The position numbers and the translations under genes were made by a program. A stretch of DNA of 17,285 nt from an uncultured Ruminococcus sp. (GTDB lineage: Bacteria; Bacillota; Clostridia; Oscillospirales; CAG-272): positions 1 through 17,285 of the forward strand of contig CACZSC010000026.1 of the NCBI GenBank assembly GCA_902783755.1. Reading direction: 5' to 3'. Under the pieces are notes generated by a model. It saw only the letters and a program-made list of their open reading frames with translations. It was not told the origin of the DNA and did no database searches. The number at the start of each line of letters is the position of its first letter. Within the stretch, counting starts at the first letter, position 1. This document shows, one piece after another, positions 1-7,663 of the stretch.

Positions 1-2634
1 CATCTCGGGGATACCGTGATTGATTTCGGGATCCGCGTGATAAGGTCTGCCTGCTATAACTATGCCTCTTCCCTTTTCCTGCTCCATCTTCGCGAGGAGT
101 TCTCTTCCCTTTGCCGCTATATCGGCTTTGGCGGCCGCCTGTTCATTCCACGCTGCTTCCGCGGCTTCAGCCGTCTCCGGGCCCGGGATGCCCCACACCT
201 CCCTGCAGAAAGATACGAGCCTCTTCCTGACAGTCCGGAGATCCGTGAACGCCATGAACGGTCTGAGGTACCGAACGGACCCGTGAGCCAGATCCTCCAC
301 GTTGTTCTTTATGTTTTCCGGATATGAGACCACTATGGGACAGTTGAAATGGTTCTGCGCGCTTCCCGTTTCCTGTTTCTCATAAAAGACACAGGGATGG
401 AAAATGGTCTTGACGCCCTGGTCTATCAGCCACTGGACATGGCCGTGGGCGAGTTTTGCAGGGTAGCACTCGGACTCGGAGGGAATCGACTCCATCCCGA
501 GTTCGTAGATCCTGCGTGTCGACAGTGGGGAAAGGACTACCGAGAATCCGAGTTTCCCGAAGAACGTTGCCCAGAACGGGTAGTTCTCATATATGTTCAG
601 TACCCTTGGGATTCCTATCTTTCCTCTTGGCGCTTTTTCTCCGTCCAGAGGCTTGTACCCGAATAATCTTTTCAGCTTGTACTCAACGAGATTCGGAGCT
701 TTTTTTGTTTCCCCGCCCCCGAGAGGCCTTTCGCATCTGTTGCCGGTGATGTGCCGCCTTCCGCCTGAAAACCTGTTGACGGTGAGCAGACAGTTGTTCG
801 AACATCTGCCGCAACGCACGGTGGAGCTTTCATACTGCAGTGACTCGATCTCATCAAAAGACAGCATCCCTGATTTTTCAAGAGACCTTTCGCGGGCCCT
901 GTCCCTGGCGATAAGGGCAGCTCCGAATGCGCCCATTATCCCCGAAATATCGGGGCAGACCGCAGTACATCCCGCTATAATCTCAAAGGCCCTGAGGACT
1001 GCGGTGTTGTGGAACGTACCGCCCTGAACAACAACGTGCTTTCCGAGATCTGATGCGCTTCCCAGTTTTATGACTTTGAAAAGGGCGTTCTTGACGACGG
1101 AATACGCCAGTCCGGCCGATATGTCGCTGACCGATGCGCCTTCCTTCTGCGCCTGTTTGACGTTCGAGTTCATGAACACGGTACACCGTGTTCCAAGGTC
1201 GACCGGGTTTCGTGCATATAGGGCTTCCTTAGCGAATTCTTCTGCCGAGTAGCCGAGTGACGTAGCGAAGTTCTCTATGAAAGATCCGCATCCGGACGAG
1301 CAGGCCTCATTCAGAATGACGTTTTCCACGGTGCCCTGTTTGAGTTTGATGCACTTCATGTCCTGACCGCCGATGTCGAGGACGCAGTCCACATCGGGAT
1401 CGAAGAATGAAGCCGCGGTGCTGTGGGCTATGGTCTCCACTTCACCTTCGTCAAGGGAAAAAGCGGACTTCAGCAGGGCTTCGCCGTAACCCGTGGAACA
1501 GGAGCATGCGATCTCTGCTCCTTCAGGCATCTCATCCCTCATCTTCAGCAGAGCTCTCTGTGCGGTTCTGACCGGATTTCCCATGTTTCCGGAATAGAAG
1601 GAGTACAGAAGCTGCCCGTTCTCTCCGATCAGCGCCATTTTCGTTGTAGTGGAACCGGCGTCTATACCGAGATAGCATCTGCCCCTGTAACCGGACAGTT
1701 CTTCCTTCTCGACCGAAGCCAGGGCATGTCTCAGCTTGAAATCATCGTAATCTTCCCGTGTCTCGAAAAGGGGCGGAAGCCTTTTGATCTCAAACTCCAT
1801 GGATATGCCGGATTCGAGCCGGTTTATGAGCTTCTTTATCGAAACCGCGTCTTCCGTCTCAGATGCTTCATAGGCCGCTCCGAGTGCGGCGAACAGATGT
1901 GAGTTGTCGGGATCCACGGTGGTTTCCTCAGTAAGATTGAGGGTCCTTATGAAGGCGTTCTTAAGTTCTGGCAGAAAATGCAGCGGGCCGCCAAGGAAGG
2001 CGATATTCCCTTTTATGGGTTTCCCGCACGCGAGCCCGGATATGGTCTGGTTCACCACGGCCTGAAAGATCGACGCCGCGAGATCCGCGGTATCCGCGCC
2101 CTCGTTCACGAGCGGCTGTATGTCAGTCTTGGCGAACACGCCGCATCTCGCTGCGATCGGGTAGATCCTGCTGTATCGGGAGGCCATATCGTTGAGTCCC
2201 GCCGCGTCGGTCTGCAGAAGAGCCGCCATCTGGTCAATGAAGGAACCGGTCCCGCCGGCACACACCCCGTTCATGCGTTCTTCGACGTTCGTTCCTTCAA
2301 AGTATATTATTTTGGCGTCTTCACCGCCCAGTTCTATCGCCACGTCCGTCCGGGGATACAGTTTTTTCAGCGCATCAGCCACTGCTGTGACTTCCTGAAC
2401 GAAGCCTATGCCCAGAGCCTTGCCCAGGTTTATAGATCCGGAACCCGTTATCATCATCCTGAGGCCGCAGTTTCCAACCTGCCGGACAGCTTCAGAGAGA
2501 AGATCGGCCAGCGTTTCCTGGATCTTCGAGCAGTGCCTCCTGTAATCACTGAAAATGATCGCGTCGTCATCGTCGATCATAACAAATTTTACAGTTGTAG
2601 AACCTACGTCTATGCCGGCTCTGTAGTCCTTCAC
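1..2634 (-). CDS. 2-hydroxyacyl-CoA dehydratase activase family protein, tandem ATPase domains (partial, C-terminus beyond left edge)
   Basis: Seen: one uninterrupted minus-strand frame of 878 codons reaching base 1. It starts at GTG 2634-2632 behind AAGGGG (8-base gap); an in-frame stop lies just upstream and there is no competing ATG. Residues 9-16 (DVGSTTVK) and 98-109 (ELGGEDAK) are ASKHA nucleotide-binding motifs. Cys125 (in VCAGGTG) and Cys164 (in RCGVFAKTD) match the two cysteines that bridge the [4Fe-4S] cluster between subunits of HgdC/CompA activators. A second ATPase copy follows: IDAGSTTTK near 324-332, DIGGQDMK at 420-427, and Cys445, 449 and 484. A CX2CX3CX18C cluster lies at 608-634, then DUF2229-like sequence ending in RPYHADPEINHGIPEM. 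Family knowledge: activators pass ATP-energised electrons to 2-hydroxyacyl-CoA dehydratases; fused members of about 1400 residues are common in Clostridia. Inference: cytoplasmic, oxygen-sensitive. Its partner dehydratase is not in view. The substrate cannot be told. Confidence 0.9.
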   Translation of the reverse strand, partial: MKDYRAGIDVGSTTVKFVMIDDDDAIIFSDYRRHCSKIQETLADLLSEAVRQVGNCGLRMMITGSGSINLGKALGIGFVQEVTAVADALKKLYPRTDVAIELGGEDAKIIYFEGTNVEERMNGVCAGGTGSFIDQMAALLQTDAAGLNDMASRYSRIYPIAARCGVFAKTDIQPLVNEGADTADLAASIFQAVVNQTISGLACGKPIKGNIAFLGGPLHFLPELKNAFIRTLNLTEETTVDPDNSHLFAALGAAYEASETEDAVSIKKLINRLESGISMEFEIKRLPPLFETREDYDDFKLRHALASVEKEELSGYRGRCYLGIDAGSTTTKMALIGENGQLLYSFYSGNMGNPVRTAQRALLKMRDEMPEGAEIACSCSTGYGEALLKSAFSLDEGEVETIAHSTAASFFDPDVDCVLDIGGQDMKCIKLKQGTVENVILNEACSSGCGSFIENFATSLGYSAEEFAKEALYARNPVDLGTRCTVFMNSNVKQAQKEGASVSDISAGLAYSVVKNALFKVIKLGSASDLGKHVVVQGGTFHNTAVLRAFEIIAGCTAVCPDISGIMGAFGAALIARDRARERSLEKSGMLSFDEIESLQYESSTVRCGRCSNNCLLTVNRFSGGRRHITGNRCERPLGGGETKKAPNLVEYKLKRLFGYKPLDGEKAPRGKIGIPRVLNIYENYPFWATFFGKLGFSVVLSPLSTRRIYELGMESIPSESECYPAKLAHGHVQWLIDQGVKTIFHPCVFYEKQETGSAQNHFNCPIVVSYPENIKNNVEDLAHGSVRYLRPFMAFTDLRTVRKRLVSFCREVWGIPGPETAEAAEAAWNEQAAAKADIAAKGRELLAKMEQEKGRGIVIAGRPYHADPEINHGIPEM

Positions 2635-2746
2635 GCGATCATCCCCTTTTTTCGAATTTTATTAATTGTATCATATCGCACCGGAGGAATAATCGGCTTT
2701 TATGTGAACATGCTTTTAATTTTTCCTTCGCACAGTGAATATGGAT

Positions 2747-2758
2747 GGCAGGCCTGCC
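2747..2758. repeat. 12-base perfect palindrome, candidate operator
   Basis: GGCAGGCCTGCC is its own reverse complement. It overlaps the first copy of the direct repeat ATGGCAGGC, whose second copy starts 65 bases downstream at 2810. No T-run follows on either strand, so it is not a terminator. It sits between the two divergent genes, about 130 bases upstream of the plus-strand -35 box. Binding by a regulator is inference only. Confidence 0.4.
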
Positions 2759-2764
2759 GAAGCG

Positions 2765-2806
2765 TCAGATTATGTTATATTCCCCCGTTTCTGTTAAATA
2801 ATCTGA
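2765..2806. repeat. 9-base inverted repeat, candidate operator or RNA hairpin
   Basis: TCAGATTAT (2765-2773) and ATAATCTGA (2798-2806) are exact inverted copies separated by 24 bases. The site lies about 80 bases upstream of the -35 box of the sugar operon, a place where an AraC-type or other activator could bind. The wide spacing is unusual for a simple dimer operator, so the role is uncertain. Confidence 0.4.
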
Positions 2807-2888
2807 ATAATGGCAGGCGTTAACATTCATTTGCCCAAATTTCCTCTACTTACGGCTATACAGATGTGCAATATATACAAAAATAAGG

Positions 2889-2917
2889 TTGACACTTTTC
2901 CTTTTTTACGATAGAAT
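2889..2917 (+). promoter_or_regulatory. sigma-A promoter of the sugar-uptake operon
   Basis: TTGACA (2889-2894, perfect -35), a 17-base spacer, and TAGAAT (2912-2917, one mismatch to TATAAT). The predicted transcript start near 2924 gives a leader of about 40 bases. The ribosome site GAGGAA (2952-2957) lies 5 bases before the ATG at 2963. A promoter this close to consensus would normally be held down by a repressor or by catabolite control if the operon is inducible. Confidence 0.85.
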
Positions 2918-2962
2918 AAGGTCAGTCAGATCCGCATCCGAACTATAAATTGAGGAAGACAT

Positions 2963-4477
2963 ATGAACGAGGACTTCATTCTAGAACTGCGGGGAATAAC
3001 AAAGATCTTTCCCGGCGTAAAAGCCCTGAACAACGTTCACTTCCAGCTGAAGAAAGGTGAAGTACACGCCCTTATGGGTGAGAACGGAGCCGGCAAATCC
3101 ACGTTTATCAAGGTCATCACGGGAGTGTACACCCCGGAAGAGGGCCAGATATTCCTGGACGGCAAGGAAGTAAAGTTCAGGGGAACCAGAGATTCCCAGG
3201 AACTGGGGATCGCAGCGGTCTACCAACACCCCACCACTTACCCGGACCTCTCGGTCACCGAAAACATCTTCATGGGGCACCAGATCATGAAGGGTCCCAT
3301 GATGGACTGGAAGGCAATGCACAAAAAGGCTGCGGAACTTCTTGGAAGGCTCAACGCCAACTTCGATCCAAAAGCAGAGATGGGCACCCTCAGCGTAGCA
3401 CAGAGGCAGATGGTCGAGATCGCGAAAGCGCTTTCCACCAATGCCAGGATCATCATCCTGGACGAGCCGACAGCCGCCCTGACGGCAAACGAGTCCAAGG
3501 AACTCTACCGCATAGTAAAACAGATGCGGAACGAAGGAGTCTCGATAATCTTCATCTCTCACCGGATGGAGGACATGTACGAGCTTGCTGACCGGGTCAC
3601 GGTATTCCGGGATGCTCAGTACATAGGCACATACGACGTTAACGGGATAACCACTGCTGATCTTGTAAAGGCCATGGTCGGCCGCGAGATCAAGGACATG
3701 TATCCGAAGCCTGTAGTCGACATCGGAGACGAGGTCCTGAGGATCGACCATCTCTCCAGAACGGGATATTTCAGGGATGTATGTCTGGACGTGAGAGCCG
3801 GCGAGATCGTCGGGCTCACAGGCCTTGTCGGCGCCGGGCGCACCGAGGTTATGCAGAGCGTGTGCGGCATAACGAAGCCCTCAGCCGGATCCGTTTATCT
3901 GAACGGAAAGAAAATGAAAGTCCGCAAACCCATAGACGCCATGAAACAGGGGGTCGTGCTCCTGCCGGAAGACAGGCAGAAGGAGGGACTCATCCTTTCC
4001 TGGGGCCTCGGAAGAAACGTCACCCTTCCCATACAGGATGACCTTTCCAAGGCCGGATTCAGTGACAACAAGACTGAGAACAAACTCGCGAAGGATCATC
4101 TCGAATCCGTGGACACAAAGGCCGTTACAATCTTCGATGCGGCATCTTCTCTGTCAGGCGGGAACCAGCAGAAGGTGGTCGTAGCCAAGCTGCTGGCCCA
4201 GAAGGGCACCAAAGTGATCATCATGGACGAGCCCACAAAGGGCGTCGATGTCGGGGCAAAGGCTGAGATATATTCAATAATGGGCGATCTTGCCCAGCAG
4301 GGCTATGCCATCATAATGATATCTTCCGAGATGCCTGAGATACTGGGCATGTGCGACAGGATATTCGTCATGTGCAACGGCCGCGTCAGCGGATGTCTCG
4401 ACAGAGCCGAGGCAGACCAGGAAAAAATACTCCACCTTGCCATGCTGACCGGCGGTGAGAAGGAGGAGGCATCATGA
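2963..4477 (+). CDS. sugar ABC importer ATP-binding protein (RbsA/MglA/RhaT type, two NBDs)
   Basis: This 504-residue protein is the usual length for the double ATPase of carbohydrate-uptake family 2 (CUT2) importers and powers sugar entry from the cytoplasmic face of the membrane. The first NBD has Walker A GENGAGKST (39-47), Q-loop Gln88, signature LSVAQRQ (143-149), Walker B IIILDEPT (163-170) and switch His200. The second NBD has a degenerate Walker A (GLVGAGRTE, 287-295, lacking the GKS lysine), signature LSGGNQQK (397-404) and Walker B VIIMDEPT (418-425). A degenerate second site is normal for this family. It is the first gene of the operon, 46 bases after the -10 box, and its stop overlaps the next start (ATGA). 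The binding protein and mutarotase downstream suggest the rhamnose importer ATPase, called RhaT in rhizobia and not the E. coli symporter of that name. The ATPase alone does not fix the sugar. Confidence 0.95.
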   Translation: MNEDFILELRGITKIFPGVKALNNVHFQLKKGEVHALMGENGAGKSTFIKVITGVYTPEEGQIFLDGKEVKFRGTRDSQELGIAAVYQHPTTYPDLSVTENIFMGHQIMKGPMMDWKAMHKKAAELLGRLNANFDPKAEMGTLSVAQRQMVEIAKALSTNARIIILDEPTAALTANESKELYRIVKQMRNEGVSIIFISHRMEDMYELADRVTVFRDAQYIGTYDVNGITTADLVKAMVGREIKDMYPKPVVDIGDEVLRIDHLSRTGYFRDVCLDVRAGEIVGLTGLVGAGRTEVMQSVCGITKPSAGSVYLNGKKMKVRKPIDAMKQGVVLLPEDRQKEGLILSWGLGRNVTLPIQDDLSKAGFSDNKTENKLAKDHLESVDTKAVTIFDAASSLSGGNQQKVVVAKLLAQKGTKVIIMDEPTKGVDVGAKAEIYSIMGDLAQQGYAIIMISSEMPEILGMCDRIFVMCNGRVSGCLDRAEADQEKILHLAMLTGGEKEEAS

Positions 4478-5451
4478 AATCTGTTCTCCGTAAGATCACA
4501 AGTGTCCGCGAAGTCAGTCTGGCTCTGATACTGATACTGCTGTTCATAGTGGTAGACATCCTCTCCGGAGGAACGTTCCACAGCGGCACCAACATAGCGG
4601 ACATCTTCAGGAACAACGCTCTGACGCTCATAATGTCCGTCGGCATGCTGATGGTTCTCCTGACAGGAGGCATCGACATCTCGATCACCGGCGTACTGGC
4701 CTTCAGCGGCATGTCCATCGGCCTGCTCCAGAAATACGACGTGATACACAACACGTTCCTTCTGTTCCTTATCGCGATCGCCATAGGAACGGTATGCGGA
4801 CTCATCAACGGCTTCATAATCGCAAAAGGAAAAGTCTCTCCGATCATCTGCACGCTCGGCGCCATGTATGTCTGGAGAGGAATGGCATATATTATAAGCA
4901 ACAACGCCTGGGCAAGCGCCCTCGACGTTGAGGGATACAGCGACTTCGGAAAAGACGGGAGCGTGGGTCCCTACATAATCCTTGTCGTGGTATTCGTCAT
5001 CTTCTTCATCGTAATGAAGTGGACTTCCTTCGGAAGGAAGGTCTATGCCATCGGGAGCAACCGCGAGGCAGCAAGGATCTCCGGCATCAACGTGGACCGT
5101 GTTGAGATCGCGGTATACACCATCATGGGAGCTCTTGCAGGTCTGGCAGGCGCTCTGTCTGTCGCCATCTACGCGTCCGGACAGCCCAATATGCAGACCG
5201 GCAAGGAAATGGACGTCATCGCTGCCTGCGTCATCGGCGGAGTCAGCATGAGCGGCGGCCGCGGCACCGTGGTTGGTACTCTGCTCGGCGGTATATTCTA
5301 TGCGGTCGTGTACAAGGCGCTTCCTCTGGTAGGTCTTGAATCCATATGGCAGAATCTCATAAAAGGCGTGATCATTCTGGCTGTCGTGATCGTGAACGTG
5401 GTGACACAGCGCACGATGCACAAGCAGAGCCTGGCAAGGAGGGAGATCTGA
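4474..5451 (+). CDS. sugar ABC transporter permease, CUT2 family (first of two)
   Basis: This 325-residue integral membrane protein of the BPD_transp_2 family (RbsC/RhaP/RhaQ-like) has about eight to ten hydrophobic segments by eye, beginning with the strongly hydrophobic stretch at residues 14-31. The conserved cytoplasmic coupling loop is visible as GRKVYAIGSNREAARISGI in the middle of the protein, and GGVSMSGGRGT near the C-terminal third is also typical. The start overlaps the ATPase stop by four bases (ATGA) behind GAGAAGGAGGA, so translation is probably coupled. It is not a copy of the next gene: the two are clearly diverged paralogues, which fits rhamnose (RhaP/RhaQ) and AI-2 (LsrC/LsrD) importers, which use a heterodimeric channel, better than ribose importers, which use one permease. 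Confidence 0.93.
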   Translation: MKSVLRKITSVREVSLALILILLFIVVDILSGGTFHSGTNIADIFRNNALTLIMSVGMLMVLLTGGIDISITGVLAFSGMSIGLLQKYDVIHNTFLLFLIAIAIGTVCGLINGFIIAKGKVSPIICTLGAMYVWRGMAYIISNNAWASALDVEGYSDFGKDGSVGPYIILVVVFVIFFIVMKWTSFGRKVYAIGSNREAARISGINVDRVEIAVYTIMGALAGLAGALSVAIYASGQPNMQTGKEMDVIAACVIGGVSMSGGRGTVVGTLLGGIFYAVVYKALPLVGLESIWQNLIKGVIILAVVIVNVVTQRTMHKQSLARREI

Positions 5452-5452
5452 T

Positions 5453-6484
5453 ATGGCAGGAAAATCCGGAAGAACAATCGACGCCACCCCGAAAAAGTCT
5501 TTGCTTAAGACTCTTCTCAGCTGGGAAGGCGCTCTCGTAGTCATCTTTCTGCTGGTGCTTCTGCTCGGCAGACTTCTCTCACCAAACTTCACCGCGACCA
5601 ACGTGCTCCGCGAGATGCCCCGTTACCTGTCCGAGATCCTGATCGCATTCCCCATGGGATTCGTTCTCATAATGGGAGAGATCGACATCTCGGTGGGCTC
5701 GGCCGTGTGCCTTTCGGCGACCGTCGCCTGCTTCGCGGGCAATGCGGGACTGCCGTTTCCCCTCGTGGTACTGCTGTGCGTCCTGACAGGACTCGCCTGC
5801 GGATGCATCAACGGATTCATACTGACAAGGTGGCCTGAACTTCCCCCGATGATAGTGACACTGGGAACACAGATCATATTCAGAGGGATCGCCGAGGTCT
5901 CACTGGGTTCCGGCGGATCTCTTTCATACAAGAACAGCGGCGATCTGGCCATGCTCGGTCAGAAGGTCGGACCGTTCCCGATCGCTTTCTTTGTCGTGAT
6001 AGTGGCGGCTGTCATATTCATAGTCGTCCTAGCAAAGACCACGTTCGGAAGAAAGCTCTACGCGATAGGCAGTAACCGTATAGCCGCTTCATATGCCGGC
6101 ATAAAGGTCAGCAAGATCCGCTTTATCGTATACGCTCTCGCAGGAATGATGGCAGGGCTCTGCGCGATATTCATCCTCACCACCACCTACGGTGCCAATA
6201 CGACCACAGGCCAGAATTACGAGATGGACGTTATCGCCATGTGCGTGTTCGGCGGGATTGCCACGACAGGCGGAAAAGGAAATCTCTTCGGAGCCCTGGT
6301 GGCAGGTTTCACCATCGTGTGCCTGCGTATAGCGCTCGGAATGGTCAACATCAACACACAGCTGATCCTTGTCATCATAGGCCTGCTGCTCATCGTATCC
6401 GTACTGATCTCGAGCATCAGCCAGAGCCGTGCTAAAAGCACCGTAAAGAAAGACAGGGAGCAGAAACCGAAGAAAACACAATAA
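5453..6484 (+). CDS. sugar ABC transporter permease, CUT2 family (second of two)
   Basis: A 343-residue membrane permease related to its upstream neighbour. A hydrophilic N-terminus of about 24 residues precedes the first membrane segment. The coupling loop reads GRKLYAIGSNRIAASYAGI, and GGIATTGGKGN is the counterpart of GGVSMSGGRGT in the first permease. The C-terminus is a basic tail rich in Lys. The start lies one base after the previous stop, with ribosome site AAGGAGGGAG (5437-5446). Together with the upstream permease it should form the heterodimeric channel of the importer. Which of the two corresponds to RhaP or RhaQ cannot be decided here. Confidence 0.93.
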   Translation: MAGKSGRTIDATPKKSLLKTLLSWEGALVVIFLLVLLLGRLLSPNFTATNVLREMPRYLSEILIAFPMGFVLIMGEIDISVGSAVCLSATVACFAGNAGLPFPLVVLLCVLTGLACGCINGFILTRWPELPPMIVTLGTQIIFRGIAEVSLGSGGSLSYKNSGDLAMLGQKVGPFPIAFFVVIVAAVIFIVVLAKTTFGRKLYAIGSNRIAASYAGIKVSKIRFIVYALAGMMAGLCAIFILTTTYGANTTTGQNYEMDVIAMCVFGGIATTGGKGNLFGALVAGFTIVCLRIALGMVNINTQLILVIIGLLLIVSVLISSISQSRAKSTVKKDREQKPKKTQ

Positions 6485-6500
6485 CGTTATTTGGTGGATC

Positions 6501-6517
6501 CCGGACGGAAACGCCGG
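6501..6517 (+). other. small RNA hairpin before the binding-protein gene
   Basis: CCGG-A-CG-GAAA-CG-CCGG folds into six base pairs with one bulged A and a GAAA (GNRA) tetraloop. No T-run follows, so it is not a terminator. It lies in the 74-base gap between the second permease and the binding protein, 42 bases before the start codon, and I saw no sigma-A promoter in this gap. A 5' stabilising or processing structure that raises binding-protein mRNA over permease mRNA is a plausible role, but only inferred. Confidence 0.4.
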
Positions 6518-6558
6518 CCGGGCACTGGATATATATGACATTTTAGGAGGAATAAAAC

Positions 6559-7596
6559 ATGTCAAAGCGCATTATCTGCATGATTCTCACCCTTATCCTT
6601 GCTGTAGGGATCCTCGCTTCCTGCACAGGCAGCACGCCGGCAGAAAAAGAGACCGTATATGCACTGGTAACCAAATCAGCAGGCAACCCCTACAATGAAA
6701 AAGAAGCTGAAGGCTTCACCGAGGTTATGAAAGCCGCAGGTGCAAAATATGTCGTTCAGCACCCGGAATCCGCAACTGTTGAAGCTCAGATCGCAGTCAT
6801 CAACTCCCTGATTTCTCAGGGCGTAAGCTCGATAGCAGTTGCAGCAAACGATGCAAACGCCCTCTCTTCCGTTCTTGCTGAAGCCAAGAAGGCAGGCATC
6901 AAAGTCCTCACCCTCGACTCGGACGTAAACCCTGCAGACCGTCTCACATTCTGCAACCAGGCAGGTGTACAGCAGGTCGCACAGGCCCTCATCGATGCCG
7001 TTTATGACATCGCTGGCGGCGAAGGCGAATACGCCATCCTTTCCGCAACATCACAGGCAACGAACCAGAACGCATGGATCGACGCTATGAAGGCCATCGC
7101 CGCAGCAGACAGCAAATACTCCAAGCTGACGCTGGTGGAGGTTGCATACGGCGACGATGAGAACCAGAAGTCCACAGACCAGACACAGGCTCTCCTTTCC
7201 AAGTATCCTGATCTGAAAGTCATCTGCGCACCCACCACAGTCGGTATCGCAGCAGCTGCGAAAGTCCTTCAGGACAAGAAATCGACAGTCAAGCTCACAG
7301 GTCTCGGACTCCCCTCCGAAATGGCTGCATACATAGGCGATGACGCTGATCATTCCTGCCCGTATATGTTCCTCTGGAACCCGATCGACCTGGGCAGACT
7401 GGCAGCTCATGCTTCCATCGCCCTTGTTAAAGGCGACATCGACGGAACCATCGGCGGAACCTTCACAGCAGGCAACATGGAGAACAGCCCGTACACCCTC
7501 ACAGCAGTTGAAGGCACGAACTACTCCGAGATCATCCTCGGTCAGCCTTTCCGCTTCGACGGAGCCAACATCGCTGAATGGGCTCAGGTGTATTGA
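6559..7596 (+). CDS. rhaS: rhamnose-type sugar ABC transporter substrate-binding lipoprotein
   Basis: This 345-residue periplasmic-binding-protein-fold lipoprotein is anchored on the outer face of the membrane and captures sugar for the importer. It has a signal peptide with a basic start, a hydrophobic core, and a lipobox LASC ending at Cys22, followed by a short linker. Binding-domain motifs resemble rhamnose-binding RhaS: TLDSDVNPADR (118-128), ATNQNAWIDAMK (167-178), YGDDENQKS (197-205), APTTVGIAAAA (224-234) and LWNPIDLG (272-279). Compared with the AI-2 receptor LsrB, the equivalents of Lys35, Asp116, Gln167 and Pro220 are present, but Asp166 is Asn169 and Ala222 is Thr227, so AI-2 is less likely. 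The ribosome site TAGGAGG (8-base gap) is strong. Alanine codons lean heavily to GCA, unlike its neighbours, which fits high expression. The symbol follows rhizobial rhaS, not the E. coli regulator of that name. Confidence 0.85.
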   Translation: MSKRIICMILTLILAVGILASCTGSTPAEKETVYALVTKSAGNPYNEKEAEGFTEVMKAAGAKYVVQHPESATVEAQIAVINSLISQGVSSIAVAANDANALSSVLAEAKKAGIKVLTLDSDVNPADRLTFCNQAGVQQVAQALIDAVYDIAGGEGEYAILSATSQATNQNAWIDAMKAIAAADSKYSKLTLVEVAYGDDENQKSTDQTQALLSKYPDLKVICAPTTVGIAAAAKVLQDKKSTVKLTGLGLPSEMAAYIGDDADHSCPYMFLWNPIDLGRLAAHASIALVKGDIDGTIGGTFTAGNMENSPYTLTAVEGTNYSEIILGQPFRFDGANIAEWAQVY

Positions 7597-7612
7597 TCCG
7601 GTTATGACGCGC

Positions 7613-7642
7613 GGCTGCCCCGGGAACGGGGCAGCCATTTTT
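7613..7642 (+). terminator. intrinsic terminator or attenuator inside the operon
   Basis: A perfect 10-base-pair GC-rich stem GGCTGCCCCG/CGGGGCAGCC (7613-7622 and 7627-7636) with a GGAA loop is followed by ATTTTT (7637-7642). It begins 16 bases after the binding-protein stop. Two more genes on the same strand follow without a recognisable promoter. It probably acts as a partial terminator and a 3' stabiliser, giving more importer mRNA than mRNA for the last two genes. Confidence 0.85.
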
Positions 7643-7663
7643 CCAAAGGACGGTTGCAGTTAT

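Larger units (their letters stand above)
2635..2962. other. divergent intergenic region between activase gene and sugar-uptake operon
   Basis: These 328 bases are AT-rich compared with the flanking genes and contain no convincing ORF. They hold the plus-strand promoter (2889-2917), a 12-base palindrome (2747-2758), a 9-base inverted repeat (2765-2806), and a 9-base direct repeat ATGGCAGGC at 2745-2753 and 2810-2818. The stretch TGGCAGGCGTTAACA (2811-2825) resembles a catabolite-responsive element with two mismatches to the usual consensus, which is weak evidence. I found no good sigma-A promoter for the minus-strand activase gene, although TATGAT and TACAAT boxes occur just upstream of it without a matching -35. 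Confidence 0.6.

Noticed and set aside
2747..2758. Palindrome as a terminator for either divergent gene
   Set aside because: No T-run on either side, and it lies upstream of both genes, not downstream.
1978..2823. 281-codon plus-strand frame over the activase region
   Set aside because: It is exactly antisense to the conserved activase ATPase motifs, with codon pairs mirrored. Its C-terminal end just runs into the intergenic gap.
4303..5601. Long open frame of 432 codons on the minus strand opposite the permease genes
   Set aside because: It lies antisense to two clear membrane permeases, has His/Asp/Tyr-rich composition typical of a shadow frame, and crosses gene boundaries.
2963..7596. 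AI-2 (Lsr) importer, suggested by the gene order ATPase-permease-permease-binding protein
   Set aside because: The binding protein has RhaS-like motifs and changes at two LsrB ligand positions, a rhamnose mutarotase follows, and no lsrK, lsrF, lsrG or lsrR is present.
7340..7663. Upstream extension of the unknown gene, starting inside the binding-protein gene
   Set aside because: The extension overlaps well-conserved binding-protein sequence in another frame and runs through the terminator hairpin. The ATG at 7664 is the first start after the upstream stop.
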